From assembly GCA_963832355.1 (NCBI GenBank), contig CAWHTX010000016.1, positions 62,001 to 126,000 of the forward strand: a DNA stretch of 64,000 bases, given 5' to 3'. Both the position numbers and the translations under genes were made by a program. Each line of letters starts with the position of its first letter. Position 1 is the stretch's first letter. Of this stretch, positions 8,213 to 16,900 are shown one piece after another. The DNA comes from DATFVA01 sp963832355. GTDB taxonomy: Bacteria; Bacteroidota; Ignavibacteria; Ignavibacteriales; Ignavibacteriaceae. The notes beneath the pieces were generated by a model that had not been told where the DNA came from, did no database searches, and was given only the letters and a program-made list of their open reading frames with translations.

Positions 8213-9520
8213 TCAGTTCACAGGCAATGAAAAAACAATAGTGGCGCCTGAGTCATTCTTCAGAACTTCAATGTTTCCACTATGCTGATCAATAATGCTC
8301 TTACAAAGGAAGAGTCCGTATCCACTGCCTCTTGATGTGGGGAGTTCAAACAATGTATTGAACTTATCCCCGGGGAAGCCGGGACCATTATCCTTCACTT
8401 CTACGCTTACCTTGGCTCCGGAAGAATATGTTTTTACTGTTATAGTCGCGTCAGCTCTCGCTTCTGTAGAATTCGTAAACAGATGAACGAGGAGGTGCTG
8501 AATTTGACCCGAATCATAATTGCAGGCAGGGACTGTATTAAATTCTGTTTCAAATGTAACCTTATTAAATTTTTTCATCGGCGACAGATATTTAATAACA
8601 GACTGAACCGTCTTATTTATTTCTCCGTGATCCTTATTCAAGTTCACTATAGAGGTCTCCAGCAGAACCTGAGCATATTTCTGAATATTTCTAATGCTGT
8701 CTATAGTAACTTTTAACTTTAATTTTAACCTGTCGAAAAGAATTGAGTCTATATCGGTACTGCCCGACTCAAAATCTTTATGAGATTTTTCAACAACCCT
8801 CATAAGGCTCTCTGTTTCAAGTAAAGCTAGGTGAACAAGTCCCTGAAGCGACTGTCCTATTTCTGAATCAATACTGGATTTCAGAGCTTTCCTTTCAGCG
8901 ATTATCAGCTGAGTATTGGCTTCCTGGAGAGCATTATACGCACTCAACTGACCATGATACAGCTGTGCATTTCTTATTGCGGTAGCTGCCTGTCCTGCTA
9001 GAATTTCAAAAGTATCGGTAATTTCCCTCACGCGTATTTTATGAAGAAACTTACTATCGACATAAATTACACCTATTTTTTTCCCTTCCGTAATGAGGGG
9101 GGAACACAGGATAGTCTGCAGTTCTAGCTTTAATATACTTTTACTCGGATCATAATTATTATCGCTCTGAGCCCCTTCAATAAACTTCGACTGGCCAGTC
9201 TGGAATACATCTTCTACGACGGTTGTACTAACCTCAAAAAGAGATTCAGGCATCGTATTATTTCCGGAATCAAGGCCAAGCTTGTACTCAAGCTCGCCGG
9301 AGCTGTTCTTAAGAACAATAAATCCTCTTTCCGAATTTGTCAGTTTTATAGCATTCTTCAGTACCAGCTCAAGCACATCCTCAAGAATCAGGGAGCTGTT
9401 AATACTTTTAACGATATCAAGTATAACCTCAAGATTCTTTAGTCTTTCAATAGGTTCATCCGGAGCCGCAACACCGGTACCTGATTCATCCAGATTCTTC
9501 TTAAAATCACTGAATTTCAT
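8213..9520 (-). CDS. GAF-domain sensor kinase with HATPase domain and non-canonical phosphoacceptor region
   Basis: The 435-residue soluble protein has a GAF domain at about residues 28-190, a helical linker at about 195-290, and a C-terminal HATPase domain with N-box-like LFTNSTEA (348-355), G1 DNGPGFP and G2 GSGYGLFL. The usual H-box (HELRTP) is absent; the best candidate acceptor is His230 in GLVHLALLE. It may be a divergent histidine kinase or an ATPase partner of the kinase encoded 5 bases downstream. The ATG at 9520 is clear. The gene lies downstream of a lipoprotein gene, from which it is separated by a hairpin. Confidence 0.82.
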   Translation of the reverse strand: MKFSDFKKNLDESGTGVAAPDEPIERLKNLEVILDIVKSINSSLILEDVLELVLKNAIKLTNSERGFIVLKNSSGELEYKLGLDSGNNTMPESLFEVSTTVVEDVFQTGQSKFIEGAQSDNNYDPSKSILKLELQTILCSPLITEGKKIGVIYVDSKFLHKIRVREITDTFEILAGQAATAIRNAQLYHGQLSAYNALQEANTQLIIAERKALKSSIDSEIGQSLQGLVHLALLETESLMRVVEKSHKDFESGSTDIDSILFDRLKLKLKVTIDSIRNIQKYAQVLLETSIVNLNKDHGEINKTVQSVIKYLSPMKKFNKVTFETEFNTVPACNYDSGQIQHLLVHLFTNSTEARADATITVKTYSSGAKVSVEVKDNGPGFPGDKFNTLFELPTSRGSGYGLFLCKSIIDQHSGNIEVLKNDSGATIVFSLPVN

Positions 9521-9608
9521 GAGTGCCTGTTATTTTACTATCCTGAGAATAAATTAAAATAAAAATATTATAATAACTAAGAAACCGAAATGGTATTATT
9601 AATAAATT

Positions 9609-9636
9609 GATGCCTGATCTCAATTAATCAGGCATC
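9609..9636 (-). terminator. Hairpin downstream of lipoprotein gene
   Basis: A perfect 10-bp inverted repeat (GATGCCTGAT / ATCAGGCATC) with an 8-base loop lies 25 bases after the stop of the minus-strand lipoprotein gene and before the two-kinase operon. The following minus-strand sequence is only moderately T-rich, so termination may be partial. Confidence 0.55.
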
Positions 9637-9660
9637 CTTTTAATCACTATTTTTAGCTTA

Positions 9661-10218
9661 TTACCTTGTCCATATATACCGTGAAAAATGAGATATTACC
9701 GCATCCTTAACTTCCAGGACACCTCTATCTATATCCACGGTTAATTTTGAATACTGAACCGGATGAGTTATTCCACCACCATCAACATACATAAAATAAA
9801 TGTCTTCCGGCTCAAAACCTGATAAATCCAGACCAATAAACTTTATATCAAAACGCAGATCTTCACTGAATGACATTGATGGAGAAAAATCGATTGACCC
9901 ATCAGCATCGTCTACCAGGTAACCGATTGTCTCGGTTCCGCTGAATGCATTCTTAGGAATTTTAAGCTTCGCATTAATATTAACCTGACCTGATCCCGAG
10001 CTGTATGATTCATTCATTTTCACCATACCGCCCTGGCTTCCATTAATTTCCTCACTTGCAGAAAATACATTATTTTCTACGTTAAGCGAGTTTGGTGTGG
10101 GAAGCTGAATTACAGATTTCTGAACTTCCGAAACCGGAGCTGTTGGTTCGAGAATCGACTCAGAACAACCAGCAAAAATAAGCATGACTGGAATAAGAAG
10201 TAGTAATACTTTTTTCAT
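9661..10218 (-). CDS. Exported lipoprotein, paralogue of the protein at 11658-12215
   Basis: The 185-residue protein has a lipoprotein signal peptide (MKKVLLLLIPVMLIFAGC, acylated Cys18). The mature part is predicted to be beta-rich. It shares with the second lipoprotein a GG-x-L/V-x-M/L block, IDFxPxxSF, a GLDLSG-x-x-P-x-D-x-YF block, and an identical C-terminal HFSRYIWTR. The family is not recognised. The mature domain looks like a single globular unit of about 130 residues, possibly ZU5-like, but I cannot confirm that. The conserved last nine residues suggest a functional C-terminus. No -24/-12 promoter was found upstream, unlike its paralogue. Confidence 0.8.
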   Translation of the reverse strand: MKKVLLLLIPVMLIFAGCSESILEPTAPVSEVQKSVIQLPTPNSLNVENNVFSASEEINGSQGGMVKMNESYSSGSGQVNINAKLKIPKNAFSGTETIGYLVDDADGSIDFSPSMSFSEDLRFDIKFIGLDLSGFEPEDIYFMYVDGGGITHPVQYSKLTVDIDRGVLEVKDAVISHFSRYIWTR

Positions 10219-10333
10219 AAACCCATCCTGAAGTAGTTATAGTTTAATTTGTCTTCCGGAAGGTAAATATCAAGTTTTCTGCCAGCTAATTTGCTTAAAT
10301 TTCGCAGTATAGCTCGTTTTTTCCGTCTATTTT

Positions 10334-10369
10334 GTCGGTAATTTTTTCAAAAAAGCAAAAAATACCGTC
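10334..10369. repeat. Bulged inverted repeat between TPR gene and lipoprotein gene
   Basis: The arms CGGTAATTTTTT and AAAAAATACCG pair over 11 bp with one bulged A around a 9-base loop. It lies just after the stop of the TPR gene and upstream of the lipoprotein gene at 9661-10218. On the minus strand no T-run follows, so it is a weak terminator at best and may instead be a regulatory hairpin. Confidence 0.35.
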
Positions 10370-10379
10370 AAAAGGAGCT

Positions 10380-11615
10380 TCAGAGGCCCTGTATAAGCTC
10401 TTTTATAAGATTTATCTGTTCAGTATGTTTAATTGATTTATAGAAGTTTAGGGATGAATTCAGATACCGGGCTGCTTCCTCTTTCCTGTCCATTTTCTTA
10501 TATAAAATTCCAAGTTCCAGGGAAGTTTCAGCATGATTTAACCTGTTTTCTAGTTCATCGTTAATTCTCAGACTTGTAAGGAAGTGGGTCTCAGCAAGAG
10601 AAAGATTTTCTTTTTCTTTCTCAATTATACCCTTCAGCTTGAAATTATCAGCAACAGACAACCTGTCGTCCAGTTTATAGCTCAGCTCAAGAGATCTCTC
10701 TGTGAAAGCTTCCGCCAGCGAAAGATCATTAAGCTGGATATAAATAAAGGCTTTAGTAAGGTAGGATATTGCAAGGTTGGAAATGTAGTTTAGTTTGTTT
10801 GCAAAGTTAATACTCTGATCGATCTCAACGAGAGCCTGTTTGTATTCATGCTTCTGGGTATGAAGCAGTGCCAGGTTATGCCTCAATTCAACAATCCTGA
10901 CAATATTCTTCAGCCTGTTAAACTTAATCAAAGCTCTGTGAAAATAATTATATGCTTCCTCATACGTTCCCTTCATTCCGTTAACGACGCCAAGGTTTAT
11001 TTCTATCATTCCCATCAGGTTGGTATCACTGGTAATATTAAGGTAGGATAGACAATTTTCAAAATATTTTTCGGCCTTGAAAAGTTTTCCATAGTCAAGG
11101 TGAATAACCCCGAGCAGGTTTTCACATCTTACATAACCCCTGAAGTCTTTTTCTTTTTCAAATAATTTTTTGGCCCTGTTCAGAATAGATATGCTTTTTT
11201 TCCATTCTGCCTGCCTGCTGAATACTGTTGCTAAGATATAAAGACCATGAGCATAATATGAATTAAGATCATCCCTGTTCTTTGCCAATCTGGTAAGGGA
11301 ATCAATAGTCTGTTCTGCTGAAGTGAATTCACCCTGGATGACAGACATATTGGCAAGATGGACAAGGAATTCCGCATAGGCTGTATCTTTAAGTTTATCT
11401 TTAGCAAAGGTAATCAGGAGGTTAACTTTATAATGAAACTCAGATCCTGAGGGAAAGGAGGAGGCCAGCTGCTTTTTATTTAAAATGGATAGAGAAGATA
11501 TTTCGTCAGCCTCAGAAGGTTTTGCCCCTAAAAGTTGTTGATACTCGGAGATTTCCTTCTTGTTGAAATAGCTTCCTAATATCTTCTCTATTGAGTGTTG
11601 TGCTTCTTTAATCAC
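10380..11615 (-). CDS. Cytoplasmic TPR-repeat protein, unknown partner
   Basis: The 411-residue all-helical protein has about seven tetratricopeptide repeats spanning residues 60-400 (for example LLGVIHLDYGKLFKAEKYFENCL and LGILYKKMDRKEEAARYL). There is no signal peptide, membrane helix or catalytic motif. The start is a GTG; an in-frame stop lies five codons upstream and no ATG is near, so GTG is the best choice. It lies between two paralogous lipoprotein genes on the same strand (42-base gap to the upstream one). The repeat style resembles the TPR part of the large kinase encoded upstream at 13893-17453, so it could be a scaffold in the same signalling circuit. That is inference. Confidence 0.8.
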   Translation of the reverse strand: MIKEAQHSIEKILGSYFNKKEISEYQQLLGAKPSEADEISSLSILNKKQLASSFPSGSEFHYKVNLLITFAKDKLKDTAYAEFLVHLANMSVIQGEFTSAEQTIDSLTRLAKNRDDLNSYYAHGLYILATVFSRQAEWKKSISILNRAKKLFEKEKDFRGYVRCENLLGVIHLDYGKLFKAEKYFENCLSYLNITSDTNLMGMIEINLGVVNGMKGTYEEAYNYFHRALIKFNRLKNIVRIVELRHNLALLHTQKHEYKQALVEIDQSINFANKLNYISNLAISYLTKAFIYIQLNDLSLAEAFTERSLELSYKLDDRLSVADNFKLKGIIEKEKENLSLAETHFLTSLRINDELENRLNHAETSLELGILYKKMDRKEEAARYLNSSLNFYKSIKHTEQINLIKELIQGL

Positions 11616-11657
11616 TTTGTTATGATCTTATATTACACAAGTATAACAAAAAATTAA

Positions 11658-12215
11658 TTATCTAGTCCAGATATATCTGGAAAAATGTGTAAGATGAGCA
11701 TTTGTAACCGATAAGGTTCCATTAACTACATCTACACTAACCTGATCACAGCTGATTGGTTCAACATATGAACCATCATCAGATATATATGCAAAATATA
11801 CATCTGCCGGGTTAACCCCTGAAAGATCGAGTCCGGAAACTGTGGCATTCAGAAGCACAGGTGCATCGAATGAAAGTGTGGGATTAAAGTCAATCTCTGC
11901 AAATGCGTCGCTGTTAGCAACGTAAAGGACTTTCTCTCCCTGGTATGCGCTCGCAGGAACATTGAGACTAGCCTGAATAGTAACCATACCGGATGTTGAA
12001 AGATATGACCCGCTCAGCTCAAGAGTTCCACCTGTGCTGCCGCTAATATTCCGAGAAGAAGCGAATGAAGCTTCAGTAGCCATATCAGCAGTCTGGGGCA
12101 TCTTGAACATCTTTACGGTGTTACCATTCGGACCGGGATTTGTGCTGTTATTAATGTCGGAGCAGCCTCCTAACAGCAGACCTGCAAACAGAATGGAAAA
12201 TAGAAGTTTTTTCAT
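11658..12215 (-). CDS. Exported lipoprotein, likely sigma-54-dependent target gene
   Basis: The 185-residue lipoprotein has signal and lipobox LLLGGC (Cys18), then an asparagine-rich linker and a beta-rich domain homologous to the protein at 9661-10218, ending in the same HFSRYIWTR. Function is unknown. Its leader contains a well-matched -24/-12 promoter (12322-12307) and a 14-bp perfect palindrome CTCATAATTATGAG at 12230-12243. It is the first gene downstream of the sigma-54 activator gene on the same strand, which makes it the most likely target of that activator. The ribosome binding site is GAGGGTG, about 8 bases before the ATG. Confidence 0.8.
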   Translation of the reverse strand: MKKLLFSILFAGLLLGGCSDINNSTNPGPNGNTVKMFKMPQTADMATEASFASSRNISGSTGGTLELSGSYLSTSGMVTIQASLNVPASAYQGEKVLYVANSDAFAEIDFNPTLSFDAPVLLNATVSGLDLSGVNPADVYFAYISDDGSYVEPISCDQVSVDVVNGTLSVTNAHLTHFSRYIWTR

Positions 12216-12306
12216 AGTACTAACACCCTCTCATAATTATGAGTATTTGAAAATAGATTTTAGTTTTTTTACTCGAGTGTTGCGCTCACAAGAGTGACTA
12301 TGAAAG

Positions 12307-12322
12307 CGCAAGGTTTATGCCA
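12307..12322 (-). promoter_or_regulatory. Sigma-54 (-24/-12) promoter of the lipoprotein gene
   Basis: On the minus strand the sequence reads TGGCATAAACCTTGCG, matching TGGCAC-N5-TTGCW with the invariant GG and GC exactly 10 bases apart. Transcription would start near 12297, leaving a leader of about 80 bases before the lipoprotein ATG at 12215. An enhancer-binding protein is encoded immediately upstream, which strengthens the call. Confidence 0.7.
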
Positions 12323-12373
12323 CTTATTTTTTATCAAAAGATTCTGTGTTTTATATCTGCTGAAATTCAGGAG

Positions 12374-12472
12374 TTGTAAATTTTACCGAAGAGGGCCGGT
12401 AATAATGGGATTTTTGTAAAATATTTTTACAATTTTATGAGCAGAAGGTGAAAAATTCGATGATTTGTACAA
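12374..12472. promoter_or_regulatory. Candidate enhancer (UAS) inverted repeats for the sigma-54 activator
   Basis: Three related dyads lie upstream of the -24/-12 promoter: GTAAATTTTAC at 12376-12386, TTGTAAAATATTTTTACAA at 12414-12432 and TTGTACAA at 12465-12472. They are centred about 84, 126 and 172 bases before the predicted start, the usual distance for enhancer-binding proteins. The shared half-site is TTGTAAA. Their role is inferred from position and symmetry. The middle dyad is not followed by a T-run on the minus strand, so it is unlikely to be a terminator. Confidence 0.5.
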
Positions 12473-12505
12473 TGATGGGCTTAAATCCGAATGGCGATCA
12501 TAAAC

Positions 12506-13900
12506 CTATTTTTTTAATAATTTGTCCAGTTTAGGTCTTGAGATCCCAAGCTGCTCTGAAGTGCGTGATTTGTTTCCTTTAAACTTCTTAAGAACTTCTT
12601 CCGCATATAATTTACTTAATTCATCAAGATCCGTGCTAATATAATTGAGCTGAAGATTTATAATATGGGGGTGAAGAGTGGGAACCTTATCCCCGGATTT
12701 TTCAGGCGGGGGTGTAAAATTTATGATACTTGAAAAATGTTTTAAACTCAGGTTTTTACCTTCACTTAAGAGCACAGCCCGCTCAACAGAATTTTTCAGC
12801 TCTCTCACATTTCCCGGCCAGCTGTAATTCAAAATAAAGTCCTCAAGATCGCTGTCTACTCTGGTGATCTTCTTATTGAATTGAATATTATACTCCTTTA
12901 TATAGTTTTCAAGCAGCGTATGTATATCCTCCTGTCTTTCTCTGAGAGGCGGAATTTCAATAGAAACTGTATTTAACCTGTAGAAAAGGTCGCTTCTAAA
13001 TTCGTTTTGTTCAATCAGTTCTTCCAGGTTTCTGTTGGTTGCAGAGATTACACGGGCATTTACCGGGATGTCCGTTACTCCCCCTAATCTTCTGATTACT
13101 TTTTTTTCTATAACTCTGAGAAGTTTAGCCTGGAGAGTAATTGACAGATCTCCGATCTCATCAAGAAAGAGAGTACCGTTTTCCGCAATCTCAAACAATC
13201 CGCTTTTCTTAAATTGCGCACTGGTAAAAGCTCCCTTTTCATGACCAAAGAGTTCTGACTCAAGCAGTGCCTCAGGAATTGCAGTACATAGAACGTCAAC
13301 AAATGCATTACTGCTGCCGATGCTGTTGTTATGAATCAGTTTGGCCAGCAGCCCCTTGCCGGTTCCGGTTTCCCCCAGTATCAGAATATTAAGCCGGGGT
13401 TCTGCGGAAATCTTTTTAGCCAATTTTTTTATTTTTAAAACAGGATCAGAATTTCCCCAGAAGTCTTCAAAGTCAGCAGAACTTTCAACTTCATCAAGGA
13501 TAAGTTCTCCCTGCCTTCTTGCTTCAAAATCTTCAATAATTTCATCAAGGTATGTCGAAAATTTATAGACTTCGTAGGGCAGAATAAAAATTTCATTGAA
13601 ACCTAACTTGGCAAGGGTAACCGCAAGGAGAGTATTATTTTCGGGAATAACAAATAACACTTTGCTGTTCAGAGGTCTTTTGAGTTCGACAACCTGTTGA
13701 ATAAACAGTGACTCTAACCCGGAAAGCTTAATAATCAGTACTTCATAATCTTCAAGAAATATTTTTTTGTTTTCCGGAGTAACAACGTTTATATCTGAAT
13801 TTTTAAGCTTGGAGAGGGCGGAATTGATAGAATTATATTCTTCATCATCCGAGTATACCTTGACTATTATTTCTTCAAATCCTTCCATAAAACTATTCAT
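12506..13900 (-). CDS. Sigma-54-dependent enhancer-binding protein with pseudo-receiver
   Basis: The 464-residue NtrC-type activator has three parts. Residues 8-125 look like a receiver fold, but the phospho-acceptor position reads LIIKLSG (Lys58 instead of Asp) and the K-P motif reads ILPYE. The AAA+ domain (about 150-385) has Walker A GETGTGKG (176-183), the sigma-54 loop as GAFTSA (223-228; consensus GAFTGA), Walker B LFLDEIGD and an arginine-finger region with RSDLFYRLN. A Fis-type helix-turn-helix is at the C-terminus (about 435-464). Its start overlaps the end of the Ser/Thr kinase gene by 8 bases, so the kinase is the likely upstream regulator. The lost Asp argues against control by a histidine kinase. 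Confidence 0.92.
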   Translation of the reverse strand: MNSFMEGFEEIIVKVYSDDEEYNSINSALSKLKNSDINVVTPENKKIFLEDYEVLIIKLSGLESLFIQQVVELKRPLNSKVLFVIPENNTLLAVTLAKLGFNEIFILPYEVYKFSTYLDEIIEDFEARRQGELILDEVESSADFEDFWGNSDPVLKIKKLAKKISAEPRLNILILGETGTGKGLLAKLIHNNSIGSSNAFVDVLCTAIPEALLESELFGHEKGAFTSAQFKKSGLFEIAENGTLFLDEIGDLSITLQAKLLRVIEKKVIRRLGGVTDIPVNARVISATNRNLEELIEQNEFRSDLFYRLNTVSIEIPPLRERQEDIHTLLENYIKEYNIQFNKKITRVDSDLEDFILNYSWPGNVRELKNSVERAVLLSEGKNLSLKHFSSIINFTPPPEKSGDKVPTLHPHIINLQLNYISTDLDELSKLYAEEVLKKFKGNKSRTSEQLGISRPKLDKLLKK

Positions 13901-16900
13901 TCATTTCCATTTTATGAATCAGAAACTTCCTTTCGGGATGTTCAAGATATAACCCCTTCATGCGTGAGGATTTCATTTGATTAAGTATAAAAGATATTGT
14001 CTGCTTCGCATATTGCTGATATTCTTCGGCGCGGGAGTTATTCCCTCTTTCGCGGTATGCTTCTGACAATTCAAATAATGTTCTCCAAGTTAAGTCAGTA
14101 ATACTAATATTAGACATTAAATTTAAAGATTCTTCATAATAAGATAAATGGGGTTGAAGTCCCGATTCCTTATGTTGTTCTGCCGCCCTGCCCATCAAAT
14201 ATTTTCGATAAGAATTAAAATAAATATTTTTATTGCAAATATTCTCGAAATCAGAAGCTAACAGTTCTTCAGATGCTGCTGAATATTCTCCGGTACGAAT
14301 CAAAAACTCTATAATTCTTATTTGAATTTCACAATAAATGAGACGTCCCGGAAAAGATTTACTTTTATCTCTTAATAAATAAAATTCCCGCATAATGTCA
14401 GAAGATCCGTTCTCCAGAATTTTATATAAGATCTTCAGATAGTTGTAATTGAAATCAAGTCTCTCAAGCTTTTGCTTCTGTATATCACCGTATAGCTTAA
14501 TAATCATCCCCAGGTTTTCAATGTCACCCACTTCGAAATATAATTTTCCCAATAAAAACGTGGCCTCTCCTTTCTCAAGGGAGTTTCCCAACTCATCAAA
14601 GATTTTTACGGCTGTTTCAAGAGAGCCGATTGCCCTTTCAAATTCGCATATTATTAACTGAACCTCCCCAAGGTTAGATAAGACCAGACCTGCATTAAAA
14701 TTATCACCTGAAGCTTTGAACATCGGCAAAGCTTCTAAATATAGTTCGATTGCTTTCTCAAAATTGCAATTTTCAAAATGGTAAATACCATAATTAATTA
14801 AAACACCCCCCTGCTGCTGTATATTTCCTATTGAAGAATTCATCTCGATCGATTTTTGCCAGTGTTCTTCAGCTTTCCCGCTGTTTTGAAGTATATTGAA
14901 AATATTACCAAGATTATTTTCCATTGATGCGACTTTTGCCAAAATCTTTGTCACCCGGTACATATTCAATGAATTTTCAAAATATTTGACAGTATCTGCA
15001 GGGTTATTATTCTTAAACAATTCAATTAGCCCCTTAATTCTGTATACTTTACCTTTGGTGTCCGCAAAGGAATTTTTATCATTTATTAATTTATCAGCGA
15101 GTTTTTCAGCTTCCTCATATTTGGCCATCTCAAACTCGGCTTCGGTGATTTCAGCTAATATTTCATTTTTTCTTCCTTCGCTTTCAATCCTGAGCAGAAT
15201 TGACTCAAGTAAATTCTTCCCTTCTTCAAGATTCTGACTAGAGATCAGCGCCTTACCTTTAAGTATTTTTAACGATATTTCTTCCTCAGTAGAAAGGTTC
15301 TCTTTTAATAATTCGTTAATCAATTTCAGACTAGCCTGATGTTCGCCAATCTGGAATAAGCAGTTACTCAGGGCAATTTTAACTTCTCTAAGACTATCAT
15401 TATTGAGTGGTAGTCCCTTGAGGTGCTCAAGTAAACCCCTTTCGTATGCCAGAGCTGATGCATTCCTTGCTCTAAGTAATTCTTCCTTCAGAACGTCATA
15501 GGCAAGTTCATATTCTCCCGCGGCCTCCCAATGCCCGGCAAGTTCATTTTTGTTGAAATCAGGTATCCGGCCCGATATCAGTTGAGCTGCCTGTAAGTGC
15601 GCCTCTTTTAAATCCTCAATTGTTGAACAGGTGTACTCCTTAATTCCCCTGGATGAAAACTGTATAATGCCTATGACAGGATTGAAATGAATAATATTAG
15701 CTTCGGCTAATTTTGTCAGCATCGGCTTAATTTCTTCTTCCTTTTTGTTAGTCAGCAAAGTAATTGTTTTGACGTCCAGATTATCATTAAACAAAGAAAG
15801 AAATACTGCTAACTCCCTGCTTCCCGGGTCAAGTTTATCAAGTCTGAATTTGTATATATCCTCGTGGCTTCCCTTCAGGACTTCGTCTATATCCTTATCG
15901 ATCCTGAGTGAAGGACCCTCGGTTGCGAATTTCAGGATATCCAGAACGATAAGATCTTTAAGGAAAATCTCAATACTGCCCGGCAGAAGGTCTGAATAAA
16001 GTATTACAGCTTTTTTAATTTCTTCATCGGGGTAAAATTCACTAAAACTATTCTGAACAAACTCAGTAACTTCTGTCTCGGTAAACGGGTTCAGGTTTAA
16101 TACCTGAAGGTTGTTTATGGCTTTCGATTTATATTCCGTCGAAGAGTCTTCTGTAAGTATTACCTTAATCTTGTTGACCTGAAGTATCGGTATGATTTGT
16201 ATAAAAATATCAAGATCGAAATCGCTGATCAGGTTAAAGTTATCTACCAATACAATAAACCTGCCCGCCGCAAGTAATTTGACTATTACTGTTTTCAGTT
16301 CCTCCGCAAGATTTGTACTTTTCCCCTCCAGCAGCCTGACAGCCAGTTCACGGGTTTCCGGGTCGATCCCGGTATAAATATTACCCTGATATAAAATTTT
16401 TCTTAAAAACAGGTTCCAGATATTTCCCGGAGTTTTTTGATCGTTTGAGAGAATGAATGAGGATGAATATTTATGGTTTAATTCCTGCAATAGCCTGGTC
16501 TTACCGGCTCCTTCAGCTCCTTTTATAGTTAATACCTCTCCGCCGTTTTCCTTCTCTATATAAGAAGAGATTATTGAAAACGCATCCTGCCTTGCCGTGA
16601 ACGTTTGGATCCTTGTCCAATCTTTCTTTAGATCCTGCAGTCTGGAGGGAGCTATTTCATTAATTATTCCTACAGAGGTGTAATATCTTTCATCGGGATC
16701 TTTGGATAATAAAACCTTTACAACATCAACAAGTTTGTTACCTAAAGGTGATTCGGGAAAACCAAATTGTTCATTAAGATGTGCCTTATAAATTCCGAGC
16801 TGATCCTTTACAGAAAACGGAAATTTACCGTAAAGAGCTTTGTAAAGAAGTATTCCAAATGAATAAAGATCAGAACGATGATCAATTTCCTCTTTTCTCA

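Noticed and set aside
14896..15237. 113-residue plus-strand serine/leucine-rich frame
   Set aside because: Antisense to the TPR part of the giant kinase; typical low-complexity shadow of helical repeats.
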